A stretch of DNA of 40,831 nt from contig NZ_JALBWV010000072.1 in NCBI RefSeq assembly GCF_022678645.1, positions 1 through 40,831 of the forward strand. Reading direction: 5' to 3'. A program made the translations under genes and the position numbers. Each line of letters starts with the position of its first letter. Position 1 is the first letter of the stretch. The notes beneath the pieces are model-generated. The model saw only the letters and a list, made by a program, of their open reading frames with translations. It was not told the origin of the DNA and did not search any database. This document shows, in pieces, positions 1 through 8,107 of this stretch. The stretch comes from Saccharopolyspora soli. GTDB taxonomy: Bacteria > Actinomycetota > Actinomycetes > Mycobacteriales > Pseudonocardiaceae.

Positions 1-233
1 CTGATCGGTGGGCGGCCTGACCGCTGCTGGTAGGTCCACTTCTTGATGATCAGATGCCGATGCCACGCCAGGAGCGTGGAGGGTGTGACGATCTGCCCCA
101 GTCGCAGGCTGCGAGGCGGCAGGCGGGTCAGCGCGGACAGGATGCCGCGATCCGGCCACGACAGCTGCGACCGCCGACCGACCTGGCGGCGTAACACCGT
201 CAGCTCATGCCGCAACACGAGGATGACCAGCGA
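1..233 (-). pseudogene. Integrase-type transposase fragment (rve/IS3-IS481-like), runs off the left edge
   Basis: Read on the minus strand, the frame after the stop at 234-236 gives about 77 residues, including LVLRHELTVLRRQ, a WPDRG segment, VTPSTLLAWHRHLI and KKWTYQQRSGRPPI. This is the familiar N-terminal part of actinobacterial integrase-core transposases (LRHE.AVLRRQ, then TLLAWHRRL, then WTYP..GRPPI). The usual start region is missing: the frame is joined directly to the IS110 remnant upstream, so the 5' end appears cut off. The catalytic core would lie beyond the window. The family is fairly sure; the exact IS group is not. Confidence 0.6.
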
Positions 234-1085
234 TCACGGCTTGATCACGGAACTCAGCGAAACCCCAAGGTCGCCGACCGAGTGGCGACTTATGGCACGG
301 CACACGATTCCGTGGATGGTGGGGAGGGTGGTGCCGGCTGCTGTGATCGCGGCCTTGGATTGCGTTTCGTTGTCGGTGAGGGGTTGGTCCAGGTGACGTA
401 GGTCGGCGAGCAGGTCTCTGGCGAGGTCACGGCGGCAGGCGTCGGTGGCGGTGGCCGGTCGGACGCGGCGTAGGAGGGCTGCGGCTTTGTCGGCGGTGAG
501 CCCGCAGTCTGCGCCGCCGGGGATGAGTTCGCGGAGCTGTTGGTGGAGCCGGTTGAGGACGCGGGTGCGTTCGTGGATCAGGTCGTCGCGACGGTCGGAG
601 AGCAAGCGCAGGGTGGCTGTCTGGTCTTTCGGGTGGACTTGGCGCAGCGTTGTGTGGTGGTGGGCAACGCTGCGTGCGTCGTCGGGGTCGGTTGTGCGGC
701 CGCCTCCGGTGGTGAGCAGGCGGGCCCGTCGGACGAGGGTGGCAGGGACATCCAGGACGTGTTCCCCGGCGGCGGCGAGTTGTTGAGCGATGCCGCGGCC
801 GAGGCCGAAGGCGTCTTCGACGGCGAACTGCCGTTCGGGCCACCTTTCGGCCCATGTCAGGAGTTTCGTCAAAGTTCCAGCGGTGTTGGCGATTCGTCGG
901 CCGGCTGATTCGGCGCCTGTGCTTTCGACGGCGATCGCGGTCAGCGACGACAGTATCCGGAGCGTCACTGGCCGACCCGCCCTGGACTCTGAGCCACTTT
1001 CCGATCCCCCGGCCGAAGTCCCGATGTGCTTGGCTCCGTCGGTGAACCGAGGCAGTGGGGTGTAAGGGTCACATGAGGGATCCAC
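234..1085 (-). pseudogene. IS110-family transposase remnant
   Basis: An open frame of 283 codons. From about residue 60 to 230 it resembles IS110 DEDD transposases: RRIANTAGTLTKLL, FAVEDAFGLGRGIAQ, a segment with TTDPDDARSVA (the conserved D-D pair) and DLIHERTRVLNRLHQQLREL. The first 45 or so residues do not look like the usual start, which carries the first catalytic Asp. The C-terminal transposase_20 domain is cut off shortly after TTLPTIHGIV. It is therefore broken at both ends and probably inactive. Its stop codon abuts the integrase fragment, which suggests an insertion or deletion scar. Confidence 0.65.
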
Positions 1086-1108
1086 TGCCGTTCATGGCTC
1101 GCAGCTTC

Positions 1109-1169
1109 AACGGAGTTCCTTGAACGAGAGTGGATCTTGGTCGACCACTCGTTCTACCGGAACTCCGTT
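1109..1169. repeat. Long imperfect inverted repeat (hairpin)
   Basis: AACGGAGTTCC (1109-1119) and GGAACTCCGTT (1159-1169) are perfect complements. Inside them, GAACGAGAGTGG (1122-1133) faces CCACTCGTTC (1145-1154) with a two-base bulge, giving a stem of about 20 bp around an 11-base loop. No T-run follows, so a simple terminator is not obvious. It lies between the IS110 remnant and the EthR-like gene and may be the end structure of a lost mobile element. Confidence 0.6.
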
Positions 1170-1258
1170 GTCCTGTCTGAGCGTCCCCCGCTGATCACCA
1201 AGGCTCTTGACACCAAGCCAAATGCCTTAACTGCCCGGCATTGCCTTTAAATGCAAGC

Positions 1259-1963
1259 TTAGTCAGCGTTCCGCTGGCGGCTTACGGGTGGCAGTTCGGC
1301 AAAAGTTGGTGGGGAGGTCGTTCCGTAGATGCTCCGCAGCCACAGCTCAAGCAACGTGTTGAGCATGCCGGACTCGGGTATTGCCGGTTGGTCATCGGTG
1401 AATGTGGCGAAAAATATCCGCTCGTTCATGAGATTGAGTGCTGTCGCTAGTTCCTGAGCCGGGATTCCGGGTAGAGCCGCGCCACGTCGACGTTCAGCGT
1501 CGATTGTCTTGGCGGTGAGATGTACCCAGTTCATCATGATCGTGCTCCATAGTTGCCGCACCTCTGGGTTAGTGGCTTTCGCGTACGCGGTGGCCACTAG
1601 CACGCCGCGGTGCTCACGAAATGCTCGGATCCCGGCGTTAATGCCCTGTCGCCACTGTTCAGCGGGGTCATCACTGTCCGACCGGAAAAGTCGGTCTGTG
1701 ACGGTAAAGGACTCGGCTGCTACTCGGTCGAGTAAGGCGAGCAGCACGTCGTCTTTGGACCGAAAGTAGAAGTAGAACGCGGGGCGCGAGATGCCAACAC
1801 ATCGCGTGAGGTCATCGATCGAGATCTCCTGCAGTGAACGCTGACCAAGTAGTCGCTCAGCGGCGGCCAAGATCGCGAGCTCGCGGTCATCACCAGAACG
1901 CCGCGCGGCACGTCGGCTGCGAGACGGGGATGGCGAATCCCCTGAGGTAGACGGTCGCTGCAT
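1259..1963 (-). CDS. EthR-like TetR-family transcriptional repressor
   Basis: A 234-residue TetR-fold regulator if started at ATG 1963; a longer frame to 2020 would run through the operator and is less likely. The HTH region reads GDDRELAILAAAERLL, then ISIDDLTRCVGISRPAFYFYF. The C-terminal domain has QLWSTIMMNWVHLTAKTIDAE and ELATALNLMNERIFFATF. These match, from memory, the layout and many residues of mycobacterial EthR, the repressor of the EthA monooxygenase, whose ligand domain has a similar ALNLMNE segment. No good ribosome-binding site precedes 1963, but TAGACT lies about 7 bases upstream, as in a leaderless promoter. A flavin monooxygenase of EthA type lies 3.6 kb away. Codons 17-160 are shared exactly with a truncated second copy at 15094-15526. 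EthR-like is a family call; the operator and effector are inferred. Confidence 0.8.
   Translation of the reverse strand: MQRPSTSGDSPSPSRSRRAARRSGDDRELAILAAAERLLGQRSLQEISIDDLTRCVGISRPAFYFYFRSKDDVLLALLDRVAAESFTVTDRLFRSDSDDPAEQWRQGINAGIRAFREHRGVLVATAYAKATNPEVRQLWSTIMMNWVHLTAKTIDAERRRGAALPGIPAQELATALNLMNERIFFATFTDDQPAIPESGMLNTLLELWLRSIYGTTSPPTFAELPPVSRQRNAD
1483..1915. repeat. 433-bp exact duplicate, copy 1 (partner 15094-15526)
   Basis: Line-by-line comparison shows the same 433 bases at 1483-1915 and 15094-15526 in the same orientation, offset 13611. The left boundary is a sudden break to unrelated sequence in the other copy. At the right boundary the two copies are still related but diverged. 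The tract covers the DNA-binding domain and most of the ligand domain of the EthR-like gene. Confidence 0.95.
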
Positions 1964-1993
1964 GTAGTGCAGTCTACATAGAGTCAGACCTCC

Positions 1994-2040
1994 TGACACT
2001 TTGTTGGTTCTACTTGACATTGTGTAAGCGTTTCTGACTG
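1994..2040. promoter_or_regulatory. Putative EthR-type operator, copy 1
   Basis: TGAC direct repeats start at 1994 (TGACACTTTGTTGG), 2015 (TGACATTGTGTAA) and 2035 (TGACTG), spaced 21 and 20 bp, on the upstream side of the EthR-like gene. Related sequences with the same first spacing occur at 3654 and 15607. Two-turn spacing on one face of the helix suits several TetR dimers binding side by side, as known for EthR. That this gene's product binds here is inference. Confidence 0.6.
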
Positions 2041-2512
2041 AGGTTCACCGCAGCGAACCACGGCTCGTAACCGGCAACATCGGGGCGTCTCCGCGAACCT
2101 CGAGCACCACGCATGCGAGGAAACTCGCGGCGGCGGCGAGGGGGTATCCAGCCCTGCGGCGCGGTCAGGCCGATGGCGCCCGTTTCTACAACGTCATAGG
2201 TGGGAGCACCCGCCCAGACGACCACGGGTAGCTGCCCGTAGAGGTCGAACGAGGGCCAGCTGTGAGTTCGTCGATTCCAGCGTGACCGCATACCCAGCAG
2301 GATCGCGACCAGATCGGTTGTGACCGGATGCCGTCCGCAGGCGCCGGAGCCCCAGTGCTCGATGCGCTTCGCTGATCGAGCACGCCATATGGCTTCGTCG
2401 CGGTGCCCGGCCCGCTGCCGTTCCACTGCCGATAGGACGCCACGTACCCGACCGGCTAACGCCGCATCGTCGCGGACTGCCGCCGACCGGCGGAACGCCT
2501 CGCGGTCGTAAC
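2041..2512. other. No recognisable gene
   Basis: This stretch lies between the operator and the IS110-like transposase. Both strands have open frames, but none gave a familiar domain. A minus-strand segment reading AGAPTYDVVETGAIGLTAPQ looks protein-like, but I cannot name it. The missing 5' end of the downstream transposase may be decayed here. Confidence 0.4.
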
Positions 2513-3490
2513 TGTGCGGCGTTGTTGATCGCGTTGTTGGTCGGCCACGGCCAGCGGGTGGTTTCTCTGCCCGGACGCACCGTGCACCACGCCGCGGCTA
2601 CCTACAGGGGCAACGGTAAGACCGACGCCAAAGACGCGGCGATCATCGCTGACCAAGCGAGGATGCGCCGCGACTTGCAACCACTGGTCGTCGCGGACGA
2701 GATCAGCACGGAGCTGAAGATCCTCACGGCTGATCGCACGCGGCAGATCAACCGGCTGCGCGCCCAGCTGCTGGAGTACTTCCCCGCCCTGGAACGTGCT
2801 TTCGACTTCAGCACGAGCAAGGCCGCTCTGGTGTTGCTGACCGGCTACCAGACTCCGGCCGCGCTGCGCCGTGTCGGCACGACACGGTTGGAGACGTGGC
2901 TGAAAAAGCGCAAGGTCCGCAGCGCGGCAGCCGTCGCCGCCGCTGCTCTGCGGGCAGCCGAGGCTCAGCACACCACCATCGCCGACGCGGACCTGGCCGC
3001 GAGCATGGTCGCGCGGGCTGGCGAAGGGGGTGATGACCCTCGACCAGGAAATCGCCGAGATCGACACGCTGATCGAGGACCGGTTTCACCGACACCACCA
3101 CGCCGCGGTGATCATCAGCCTGCCCGGTATGGGCACCTTGCTGGGCGCGGAATTCCTCGCCTACACCGGGGGAAGCGTGACTGCCTACGGCAACCCCGAC
3201 CGGTTGGCCGGGGTCTCCGGCCTGGCACCCGCACCACGGGATTCCGGTCGCATCAGCGGCAACCTGCACCGGCCTCAGCGTTACCACCACCGCCGCCTGC
3301 TGCGCGTGTTCTACCTCTCCGCGCTGGTCAGCATCCGCTGCTGCCCAGCCTCCTGGGCCTATTACGACCGAAACCGCGCCGAGGGCAAGCGCCACGTCCA
3401 AGCCGTCCTCGCACTGGCCCGCAGACGCCTGAACTCCTGTGGGCCATGCTCCGCGACAGCACCACCTACCACCCGGCCACCGCAGAATGA
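2513..3490 (+). pseudogene. IS110-family transposase, 5'-truncated and frameshifted
   Basis: The first frame reads AALLIALLVGHGQRVVSLPG, GNGKTDAKDAAIIADQARMR and LTADRTRQINRLRAQLLEYF, typical of an IS110 DEDD domain from its middle onward. Near 3015-3030 the sense passes to another frame (VMTLDQEIAEIDTLIEDRF, SLPGMGTLLGAEFLAYTGG, GLAPAPRDSGRISGN, YYDRNRAEGKRH). Near 3430 it returns to the first frame for the tail LLWAMLRDSTTYHPA. Two compensating shifts and a missing N-terminus make it a pseudogene, unless the shifts are sequencing errors. It separates the EthR-like gene and operator 1 from operator 2. Confidence 0.8.
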
Positions 3491-3653
3491 TCCCCGCATC
3501 AGCAGCCACCCCTACGGCTTGACAACTTCATTGGGAACCCTTACCGCCCTCGCGGTATCTGGCCAACCAGCCATACACCGTCTTCCGGTGTACCCCCAAG
3601 GCCTCGGCGATGTCCTCGAGACTGCGCGCCTGCCTCGACACGCTCCACACTAC

Positions 3654-3707
3654 TGACACTTCGTTGATTATACTTGACATCGCGTAAATGACTCTGACAT
3701 GATGTCA
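3654..3707. promoter_or_regulatory. Putative EthR-type operator, copy 2 (orphan)
   Basis: TGAC repeats begin at 3654 (TGACACTTCGTTGATTATAC), 3675 (TGACATCGCGTAA) and 3695, with the same 21- and 20-bp spacing as copy 1. The third unit is part of a small palindrome, TGACATGATGTCA (3695-3707). Bases after it (3730-3790) resemble those after copy 3 at 15673-15735, so this is the plus-strand side of an old divergent control region. The next intact gene downstream is the SDR at 4511. Confidence 0.6.
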
Positions 3708-4510
3708 AGTGTTGTTGTTGTTGTTGTTCGAATCATCGGGTTTGTCGGGAGGTGGATGCGCAATAGGCGGGGTTATATGCGAACCGCTTGACCCGATACG
3801 GCGGGTACGGCAGGGAGGATGCAGGGTGGATAGGGGACCGCCTCAGTCATGGGCCGTGCTTGCGGTGCTACCGCGCGAGTGTGTTTCGATATCCGCCGAC
3901 GAGCTGAGCGTGGCCTTGCGGGGCATCGAATTGCCCGCAAACAAGCACGATGACAGTCCGCGCAGACAGCTCACGGCTGCGGCGGGCTCTCAATAGTCAA
4001 TAACCTGAAAGCCTTCGCCGTGGAGGAATCTGGCAACGACCTGCATATCAACACCGACTGCGAAAGACGCCGAACTATTCGGCGCGCACTGCATGTGAAT
4101 TCTTTCACCTCAGCCTGCCTAACATTGAGGCCGCACAGGACACGTCCCCCTCGGGAAGCCGCTCGTCGGCTGCGTGAAGGCCCGTCGTTGTGGCAGGAAG
4201 CCGTCCGTTGTCTGAGCTGAGCTAGAGAAAGGGCACGATACTTTACTTGAGAGGCCAACAAGCGCAATGGGAGCAATTGCGCTTGACTGTGGCAGAGGAG
4301 CGGCTTGCTGCCGAGATAGAACCAGGACGACATGTCGAGTTGTTTGCCAAACTGAGACTGACGATGACTGCACAGAGTCACCGTCAACGGCTCGGAAAGC
4401 GATCAATATTTGCCCTCTACAGATACAGCCACTAAGCCGAAACCTTGCGCGCCGCAGCGTCAGCCGACTATCAGGAACTACACACACCCAAGAATTAGGG
4501 AGCCGAGAAC
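3708..4510. other. Non-coding or decayed stretch with a GTT microsatellite
   Basis: A run of six GTT units lies at about 3711-3728. Bases 3730-3790 are related to 15673-15735. Small open frames occur, but none has a recognisable product and the local base use is less GC-biased than in the neighbouring genes. AGGGAGCCGAG at 4498-4508 lies directly before the SDR start and can serve as its ribosome-binding site. Confidence 0.45.
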
Positions 4511-5206
4511 ATGACAACTCGCACCGCGCTGGTGACCGGCGCTAACGGCGGGATAGGGAGTGCCATCGTTGACCGGCTGCGCACCGCCGGTCATTCCGTC
4601 ATCACCCTCGACGTGGTCGAACCATGCGACCTCAAGCTCGACTTGACGACCGACCCACTCCCGCTGGATGTGCTGGCCGGGGTAGACGTGTGCGTATCCA
4701 ACGCTGGAACTGTGGACACTATCGCCCCAGCGCACGAGATGACGACACGGCAGTGGCACCGAGACGTAGACACCAACCTCACCGGCGGATTCAGGGTTAT
4801 CCAGGCATGCCTTGGCGGTATGCGCGAGCGCGGTTGGGGACGGGTGGTGGCTATCTCCAGTCTCGCTGGTCACCTCGGACTGGCGGGCCAGGTTGCCTAC
4901 GCTGCTTCCAAGGCCGGACTGCACGGCATGATGCGTACCATTGCGATTGAGAACGCCTCATACGGGATCACCGCGAACTGTGTGCTTCCTGGCTTGGTGG
5001 CCACGCCGAAAGTACTCGGACTGCCCGACCAGGTGCGCACCCGATGGCTCCGAGGTATACCGATGGGTCGGTTCGCCGAGCCCGCTGAAATTGCCGAGCT
5101 GGTCGCCTATCTCGCAAGCGAGCACACCGGCTACCTCACCGCTCAGGAGATTGAAATCCACGGCGGACTCGGCATGACCACCAAAAGCTTCGGAGAAATC
5201 CGGTAA
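4511..5206 (+). CDS. Short-chain dehydrogenase/reductase (classical SDR)
   Basis: The 231-residue protein has the classical SDR layout. A nucleotide-binding TGANGGIG lies at residues 9-16, a structural NAG at 64-66, the catalytic Ser in VVAISSLAG (116/117), and Tyr130-x-x-x-Lys134 in YAASK, followed by a PGLV segment and the usual GG near the C-terminus. It should catalyse NAD(P)(H)-dependent oxidation or reduction of an alcohol/ketone; the substrate cannot be read. It lies between operator 2 and the flavin monooxygenase on the same strand, so alcohol to ketone to ester is a reasonable pathway guess. A decayed piece of a close relative is at 15785-15831. Confidence 0.88.
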   Translation: MTTRTALVTGANGGIGSAIVDRLRTAGHSVITLDVVEPCDLKLDLTTDPLPLDVLAGVDVCVSNAGTVDTIAPAHEMTTRQWHRDVDTNLTGGFRVIQACLGGMRERGWGRVVAISSLAGHLGLAGQVAYAASKAGLHGMMRTIAIENASYGITANCVLPGLVATPKVLGLPDQVRTRWLRGIPMGRFAEPAEIAELVAYLASEHTGYLTAQEIEIHGGLGMTTKSFGEIR

Positions 5207-5649
5207 TGACCGGGATGGCTCGCCCCATAACCCCCTGACTGCGGGAGCCTGCTCTGACTCCGTGGCCAGAGCCGGAGGGCTGGACGCGATGCCACCCATG
5301 TCTCGATGGATCTGGGTTGATTTCCTACGCCTGAGAGCCCAATAGCGATCCAGGAAATACTGGAAGTTAGGGAAATGCTGTGTGAAACCGAGCCAGTGAT
5401 ATTGACCCGGTTGGCACACAGGAATCGTTTGATTTGCAGCTACCCGGCTGGTGGGGTGTCATCGCCGTCAGTTGAGCGGTCAAAGCGCAGGAGAGTAAGT
5501 CGTGCAAGCCTGGTATTTGTTCGGCGCGGCCTACATCTGATCGAGACAGGATGGATCAGTGGAGGCCCGATAAATGTTCTCACCGAGATACGGAGTCAGT
5601 GTGATATTAGGAACACCCCCAAAAAATCAAGGAAAGGTCCTGTCGCCCA
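5207..5649. other. Intergenic region without recognisable gene
   Basis: This 443-bp gap separates the SDR from the monooxygenase. Frames are short and show no known domain. AGGAAAGG at about 5630-5637 lies 12 bases before the monooxygenase ATG and is the only translational signal noted. No clear operator repeat was found. Confidence 0.5.
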
Positions 5650-7170
5650 ATGAAGTGGGGAACAGCGGTGACCTCGCTGACTGACCACGCACCGCCTGAA
5701 GAGAGTATCCCGCCCGCGAACGACGTCGACGTGCTGATCATTGGCGCTGGGTTCAGCGGATTCGCCGTGGCCGCGTTGCTCTCCCGGGCGGGCATACGCT
5801 CCTTTCTGATCCTCGAGTCGGCCAACGACATCGGTGGTACCTGGCGGGACAACACTTACCCGGGGTGCGCCTGTGACATCCCGGCCCCGCTGTACTCCTA
5901 CTCGTTCGACCAGAAACCAGACTGGACGCAGCTGTTCGCCCGCCAACCGGAGATCCTGGACTACCTGCGCTCGGTCGCCCACCGCCGAGGACTGCTCGAG
6001 CACACTCGACTCGGCCAGCGGGTCGAACAAACCCGCTGGGTGGCCAAGGATACCCGTTGGGTAAGCGTGACCAATAGTGGTGAGCGCTACCGCTCCCGGT
6101 TCCTCGTCTGCGCGGTCGGTCTGTTGCGCGAGCCCGCCTACCCACGGCTACCCGGGATAGAGTCCTTCGGCGGCCCAATATTTCACTCCGCCACTTGGCG
6201 CCATGACGTCGATCTCACCGGCAAGCGGGTCGCAGTCGTCGGTACCGGAGCCAGCGCGATCCAATTCGTACCAGCCATCGTGGACCAAGTCGCGGCGCTG
6301 ACCGTCTTCCAACGCACCCCACCGTGGATCGTGCCGAAACGCGACCGCCCATTCGACCAGCGACACCGCTGGCTGGCCCACTGGCTACCGCCATACCGCT
6401 GGCATGTGCGGCGGCAGCTCTACAGGGTGCATGAAGAACGCGCAACCGGCTTCGTCACCGACCCGGCCGCCATGGCCACCACTGCTGCATTGGCCCACCG
6501 GCTGCTGGCCAAACAGGTTCCCGACCCCGAACTGCGCGCCAAACTGACCCCCGACTACACCATCGGCTGCAAACGGCTGCTCATCTCCAGTGACTGGTAC
6601 CCCACGCTGAACAAGCCACACGTGGACCTACGGACGTGCGCGGTCGAACAACTGGGCCCCAACACCGTCGTTGGCGCCGACGGGGGCACCGTGGACGCCG
6701 ATGTCCTCATCTTCGGCACCGGATTCGACATTCAAGACAGTATCCGGATCAATATTGAGGGCGCTGACGGGCGCACCCTCGCCCAGTCCTGGAGTGGCGG
6801 CAGCGAGGCATACCTCGGCACGACGGTTGCTGGGTTCCCCAACATGTTCCTGATGGCCGGACCGAACACGGGGCTCGGTCACAACTCCCAGTTGATCATG
6901 ATTGAGGCCCAGGCCCACTACATCGTGGACCTCTTGCGCCGGAGCCGCCGCCGCAACGCGCGCTCGATCCAAGTGCGACCCGAGGTGCAGCGCTCGTTCA
7001 ACCAGTGGTTGATGGGCCGCATGGACGGGACCGTCTGGCAAACCGGTGGATGCCGCAGCTGGTATCAGGACCCGCGCTCCGGCCGCAACACCGTACTGTG
7101 GCCGGATACCACTATCGCGTTCCGACACCGCACCCGCCGCGCTCGTATGTCGGACTACCTACTGGACTGA
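5650..7170 (+). CDS. FAD/NADPH flavin monooxygenase, Baeyer-Villiger type (EthA-like)
   Basis: The 506-residue protein has an FAD motif GAGFSG (32-37), GGTWRDNTYPGCACDIP (typical of class B monooxygenases), and the Baeyer-Villiger fingerprint FxGxxxHxxxW in FGGPIFHSATW. A second, NADPH-binding Rossmann motif reads VVGTGASA. It should insert oxygen next to a carbonyl (ketone to ester or lactone) or oxidise sulfur. In mycobacteria the related EthA is repressed by EthR, and an EthR-like gene lies upstream here, which supports a shared circuit. There are two differences: the genes are not directly divergent, because IS110 debris and the SDR lie between them, and no operator copy directly precedes this gene. 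Length and motifs look intact. Confidence 0.9.
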   Translation: MKWGTAVTSLTDHAPPEESIPPANDVDVLIIGAGFSGFAVAALLSRAGIRSFLILESANDIGGTWRDNTYPGCACDIPAPLYSYSFDQKPDWTQLFARQPEILDYLRSVAHRRGLLEHTRLGQRVEQTRWVAKDTRWVSVTNSGERYRSRFLVCAVGLLREPAYPRLPGIESFGGPIFHSATWRHDVDLTGKRVAVVGTGASAIQFVPAIVDQVAALTVFQRTPPWIVPKRDRPFDQRHRWLAHWLPPYRWHVRRQLYRVHEERATGFVTDPAAMATTAALAHRLLAKQVPDPELRAKLTPDYTIGCKRLLISSDWYPTLNKPHVDLRTCAVEQLGPNTVVGADGGTVDADVLIFGTGFDIQDSIRINIEGADGRTLAQSWSGGSEAYLGTTVAGFPNMFLMAGPNTGLGHNSQLIMIEAQAHYIVDLLRRSRRRNARSIQVRPEVQRSFNQWLMGRMDGTVWQTGGCRSWYQDPRSGRNTVLWPDTTIAFRHRTRRARMSDYLLD

Positions 7171-8095
7171 CCTACGGCCTGGATATACCGATATGCCTGT
7201 CTCATTTGATTTGACAACTACCGGTATCGGTGGAGGTTGGGTTGGACCCAACAGCCAAGGTTGGCCGAGATCGGTACACAGGTTGCCAAAGGTGATCAGA
7301 TTCTGGTCGTAGTGAACACCATCGTCGATGCCCGCCATTACGGAGATTCAGCGTGACCGCAACGAACTTTGCTGCAGCGGCTACAGGACGGTCCTGAGGA
7401 ACGGGGATGGTTGCTGCGGGAACTGCAGTGGCCCTAGCGAACCGCGCATGTATGACCCAGCGATTCGGGTGCTTTGCGACCCGCTGATCGGTGGTCTGTA
7501 TGACAAGAACTACGGGGCCGACATGGCCGGCTTGCAGCATGAGAAGGTCTGGTGCGCCAGGAACTATCCCGCTCGGAGGAGGGCGCACCACCGGTCAGCG
7601 TGTAGGTATGAGGCCCGGAGCGCTGTTCACCCGCCCAGAGCTGAAAGTGGAACGCCTCACGTATCCGGTAATGCCCCAGCAGCACACGATCACGCGCATT
7701 ACCCACGATGCCGGATCCCGGTAGAGGTGGCGCACTGACCGAAGATGGACACAAGTTCGTGTTGAACGAATGGTCTCAAGCCCGGCAATGGCAATACAGT
7801 GGCATGCAGCGAGACGTACATGCGATGTTGCTTCCGTTGGTACAGGCACGGCTACCCGCACGGTTCCTGGCGGAGACCGGCCTACCTATACCCCTATACC
7901 CCGTGGGCGGCGAGTTGAGGGGCGAACAGCTGATCACCTACGACGAACTGATCACGATCACACGTTCTGCGCACGGAATTTCCCTGCTGCCGTCGGGTGA
8001 CGCCGGCCGTCCGCGGCCGGTGAGGATCGCAACGCTCACGATCTCATGATTCCCTTCACCAACAACCAAGTGGCGCCGGCCGTTTGCGGCCAGCC
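7171..8095. other. Decayed region without an intact gene
   Basis: No continuous gene is convincing in these 925 bp. Two crumbs are noted: a Cas5c-like peptide (separate entry), and, at about 8035-8065, a frame reading AHDLMIPFTNNQV that resembles the VPFTNNQAERD motif near the end of IS66-type transposases. A 113-codon frame at 7708-8049 has protein-like composition but no motif that I recognise. Confidence 0.4.
7590..7680 (+). pseudogene. Possible relic of cas5c (type I-C CRISPR)
   Basis: One plus-strand frame reads RPGALFTRPELKVERL and then TYPVMP. The N-terminal region of type I-C Cas5 proteins carries FTRPE.KVER.SY.VM.PSA, so about 15 of 19 positions fit the family pattern as I remember it. 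After the second Met the resemblance fades within a few codons, and neither the rest of Cas5 nor a repeat array is present. If real, it is a scrap of a lost CRISPR-Cas locus. A short chance match cannot be excluded. Confidence 0.35.
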
Positions 8096-8107
8096 AAGGA
8101 GGCCGGA

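Noticed and set aside
3711..3728. GTT repeat tract considered as a CRISPR or phase-variation signal
   Set aside because: It is a simple microsatellite of six units without spacers and without an intact gene frame that it could switch.
7708..8049. 113-codon frame considered as a real gene
   Set aside because: No family resemblance, no clear ribosome-binding site, and it ends amid an IS66-like crumb; left as unassigned.
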